Positions 37,548 to 39,335 of a DNA stretch of 39,335 nucleotides are shown piece after piece. Under the pieces are notes generated by a model, which saw nothing but the letters and a program-made list of their open reading frames with translations, was not told the origin of the DNA and made no database searches. Both the position numbers and the translations under genes were made by a program. The stretch is from Aquitalea pelogenes (GTDB lineage: Bacteria; Pseudomonadota; Gammaproteobacteria; Burkholderiales; Chromobacteriaceae). The stretch's first letter is position 1, and each line of letters starts with the position of its first letter. The stretch covers positions 1 through 39,335 of the forward strand of contig NZ_LNQV01000039.1 in assembly GCF_001515305.1 (NCBI RefSeq), given 5' to 3'.

Positions 37548-37563
37548 TAGAAATGTTTTTCTA
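37548..37563. promoter_or_regulatory. Candidate IolR operator upstream of the transporter operon
   Basis: TAGAAATGTTTTTCTA: perfect 6-base arms TAGAAA / TTTCTA around 4 bases. It shares 12 of 16 positions with 31798-31813. Its centre lies 33.5 bases upstream of the -35 box, exactly as at iolC. The 366-base interval 37392-37757 otherwise holds only the promoter, the TGCA palindromes and a terminator. Confidence 0.55.
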
Positions 37564-37690
37564 TATTTTGCCAGATGAACCAGTTGCCCATGCTGGCCAG
37601 GGTCCTGCCACAGCGCCATGCACAGCATGGCCATCCCCTTGATTTAACGGGTTTTAACCGGGCACAAATGCAACAACAAGGGCGGAAAAA

Positions 37691-37719
37691 TGAAAAAGCC
37701 ATGCCGACATGGCATGGCT
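37691..37719 (-). terminator. Terminator after the second iolE
   Basis: On the minus strand AGCCATGCC, a 5-base loop, GGCATGGCT, then TTTTCATTTTT. It lies 38 bases past the iolE2 stop and separates iolD-iolE2 from the transporter operon. Confidence 0.88.
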
Positions 37720-37757
37720 ACTGACTCGGCGACCAGCTGCACTGGCAACAAGCGTTT

Positions 37758-38669
37758 TCAGGCAACAACCGGCTGGCGCAGGCTGGCACACAAGGCAGCC
37801 AGATAGTCGTAACCCTTCTTGGCGTATTCATAGCTGGGTGCCAGCGCCGGGTCCTGCTCGGCCTCCACCACCAGCCAGCCCCGGTAGCCATGCCGTTGCA
37901 GCGTGGCCAGAATGGGGGCGAAGTCGATCATGCCGTCGCCCGGTACGGTAAACACCCCCTTGAGCACGGCATCCAGAAAGCTCCAGTTTTCTGCCCTGGC
38001 CTGTTGCATCACCGTCCGTCGCACATCCTTGCAATGCACATGCACCACCCGGTCCACGTGCTTGAGCAACTCGACATAGGCGTCGCCTCCGGCAAAAGTG
38101 ATGTGGCCGGTATCAAACAGCAGGCCGACATCCGGCCCGGTGAGTGACATCAGCAAGTCCAGGTCGGCACTGGTTTCGCAATACGCACCCATGTGATGGT
38201 GATAAGCGAGGGTGATGCCTCTGCCCTTCAGCCAGGCAGCAAAGGCATCCAGCCGCGCGGCGTAATCCCGCCATTGCTGCTGGCTGGCAAAGCGAGGCCG
38301 TTGCGAAAGTGGCGTTTGCTGCTGTCCCTGCACCGAACCGGCCACCTCGCCATACACCAGCACCTGGCAACCGTTGAACACCAGCTTGTCGACATGGGCA
38401 GTGGCTGCTGCGATTTCATCTTCCACCGAGCCCTCGGCCAGATGACCGGAATGCCAGCCGGACACCACGGCCACGCCGTATTCGGCCATCTTGTCGCGCA
38501 GGGCCTGCGGGTCTTTGGGAAACTTGTTGCCCAGTTCGAAGCCGGCATAGCCGATTTCCGCGCCCTCCTGCAGGCAGGTTTCCAGCGGAATATGGCCACC
38601 CAGTTGCGGCAGGTCGTCATTACTCCAGGAAATGGGGTTGATGCCTATACGCACATCAAAATCTGTCAC
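37758..38669 (-). CDS. iolE: myo-inosose-2 dehydratase, copy 2
   Basis: A second IolE-type dehydratase, 303 residues, with the same blocks as copy 1: GINPISWSNDDLP, FELGNKFPKD, VSGWHSGHLAE, LAYHHHMGAYCET, GLLFDTGHITFAGGD, VHVHCKDVR and VVEAEQDPALAPSYEYAKKG. The two copies differ at many positions, so this is a paralogue and not a repeated assembly segment. The start is the GTG at 38669, because AAGGAGAG lies 5 bases before it. The ATG 21 bases upstream would put that site inside the gene. It follows iolD by 26 bases in an operon that ends at its own terminator. It could have a different substrate, such as another inosose isomer. Confidence 0.94.
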   Translation of the reverse strand: MTDFDVRIGINPISWSNDDLPQLGGHIPLETCLQEGAEIGYAGFELGNKFPKDPQALRDKMAEYGVAVVSGWHSGHLAEGSVEDEIAAATAHVDKLVFNGCQVLVYGEVAGSVQGQQQTPLSQRPRFASQQQWRDYAARLDAFAAWLKGRGITLAYHHHMGAYCETSADLDLLMSLTGPDVGLLFDTGHITFAGGDAYVELLKHVDRVVHVHCKDVRRTVMQQARAENWSFLDAVLKGVFTVPGDGMIDFAPILATLQRHGYRGWLVVEAEQDPALAPSYEYAKKGYDYLAALCASLRQPVVA

Positions 38670-38695
38670 GCTTTCTCTCCTTGTTGTCATCCGGC

Positions 38696-39335
38696 TCAGC
38701 CCAAGCGCTGACGCTGGCGGGCCTGTTCATGGTCGGCACGGGCATTGCGTACCGCTTCGCGTTCCGATACTTCCGGAATGCCCACTTCCCACCAGCTGCC
38801 GCCTTCGGGAGTGCATTGCGGGCCATCGATACGCAGCTGGATCAGATAACTGCGGCTGGATGCCCGGGCACGTACCATGGCGGCCAGCAGTTCGGCCACC
38901 GAGCCGACGGTTTCGGCCTCGGCACCCAGCGAACGGGCATTCTGGGCAAAATCGACCTGCGGGATGCCATGCTCGCCATGCAGACAGTCGACCAGCATAT
39001 TGTTGAAAGGCGCACCGCCGCAGGCCTGCTGCAAGCGGTTGATGCAGGCGTAACCGGCATTGTCCAGCAGCACCACGATGATCTTGTGACCCAGCATCAC
39101 CGAAGTAGCCAGCTCATTGTTCAGCATCAAATAGCTGCCATCGCCCACCATCACGATGACTTCGCGTTCCGGCCGGCCATCTTCACCCCCAGGCCACCGG
39201 CCACCTCGTAACCCATGCAGGAAAAGCCGTACTCCATGTGATAACCACCGGGCGTACTGGTGCGCCACAACTTGTGCAGCTCGGCCGGCAGCGTGCCGGC
39301 GGCGCACACCACGATGTCGCGTTCGGCCGAATCCG
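38696..39335 (-). pseudogene. iolD: 3D-(3,5/4)-trihydroxycyclohexane-1,2-dione hydrolase IolD, partial and frameshifted
   Basis: A thiamine-diphosphate enzyme that opens the ring of the IolE product to give 5-deoxy-D-glucuronate. Only the C-terminal third is present. The gene enters from the right edge. The upstream part reads [20 protein letters not shown] and on to [13 protein letters not shown]. Then the frame changes near 39173, and the family sequence [20 protein letters not shown] continues to the stop at 38696. One base is missing in GGCCGGCC. The ThDP-binding GDGS...LLDNAGY motif is intact. The break may be a sequence error. It is upstream of, and co-transcribed with, the second iolE. 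Confidence 0.9.

Noticed and set aside
28774-38669. The second iolE as an assembly duplication
   Set aside because: The two copies differ at many residues and have different neighbours, so they are true paralogues.

Overview
The window looks like chromosomal DNA of a Neisseriales betaproteobacterium, probably of the Chromobacteriaceae (an Aquitalea- or Chromobacterium-like organism). The basis is the housekeeping gene order (ndk, rlmN, pilW, rodZ, ispG, hisS, yfgM, bamB, der, hfq, hflX, hflK, hflC, hisZ, purA), the moderately high GC content and the style of the proteins. The genus is a guess. Nearly all genes lie on the minus strand and are transcribed from right to left.

Left part (1-9,800): the 5' tip of a 16S rRNA gene with its leader, boxA and a strong promoter; the ribonuclease R gene rnr; two identical tandem tRNA-Leu(CAG) genes on the plus strand, whose consensus promoter touches the rnr start codon; a DHA2-type efflux pump; and a lipoprotein phosphoesterase divergent from a diheme peroxidase lipoprotein. 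A two-gene unit follows: an IolW/YdgJ-like oxidoreductase and a frameshifted UPF0303 gene.

Middle part (9,800-26,260): a conserved core block for purine and histidine synthesis (purA, hisZ), membrane protease control (hflK, hflC), the GTPases hflX and der, the RNA chaperone hfq, outer-membrane assembly (bamB, yfgM), histidyl-tRNA synthetase, isoprenoid synthesis (ispG), cell shape (rodZ), type IV pilus assembly (pilW), rRNA/tRNA methylation (rlmN) and ndk, with a divergent SPOR-domain protein.

Right part (26,260-39,335): a myo-inositol catabolic island. One minus-strand operon is iolC (kinase fused to a DUF2090 aldolase domain), iolE, iolB, iolA. A divergent RpiR-type regulator (iolR) follows, then a DMT-family permease gene, a sugar ABC transporter operon (binding protein, ATPase, permease), and a second operon ending in iolD and a second iolE. 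Together these import inositol and convert inosose to DHAP and acetyl-CoA. The inositol dehydrogenase iolG is not in view.

The most interesting new signal is a shared 16-bp inverted-repeat element. It lies upstream of both the iolC promoter and the transporter promoter, at exactly the same distance from the predicted -35 box, and is a candidate IolR operator. A second notable pattern is six apparent single-base deletions that break otherwise clean reading frames (UPF0303 gene, rodZ, rlmN, iolA twice, iolD). They look more like consensus errors in the sequence than real decay, and affected annotations should be read with that in mind. I found no CRISPR array, prophage, insertion sequence or plainly novel defence or mobile system.
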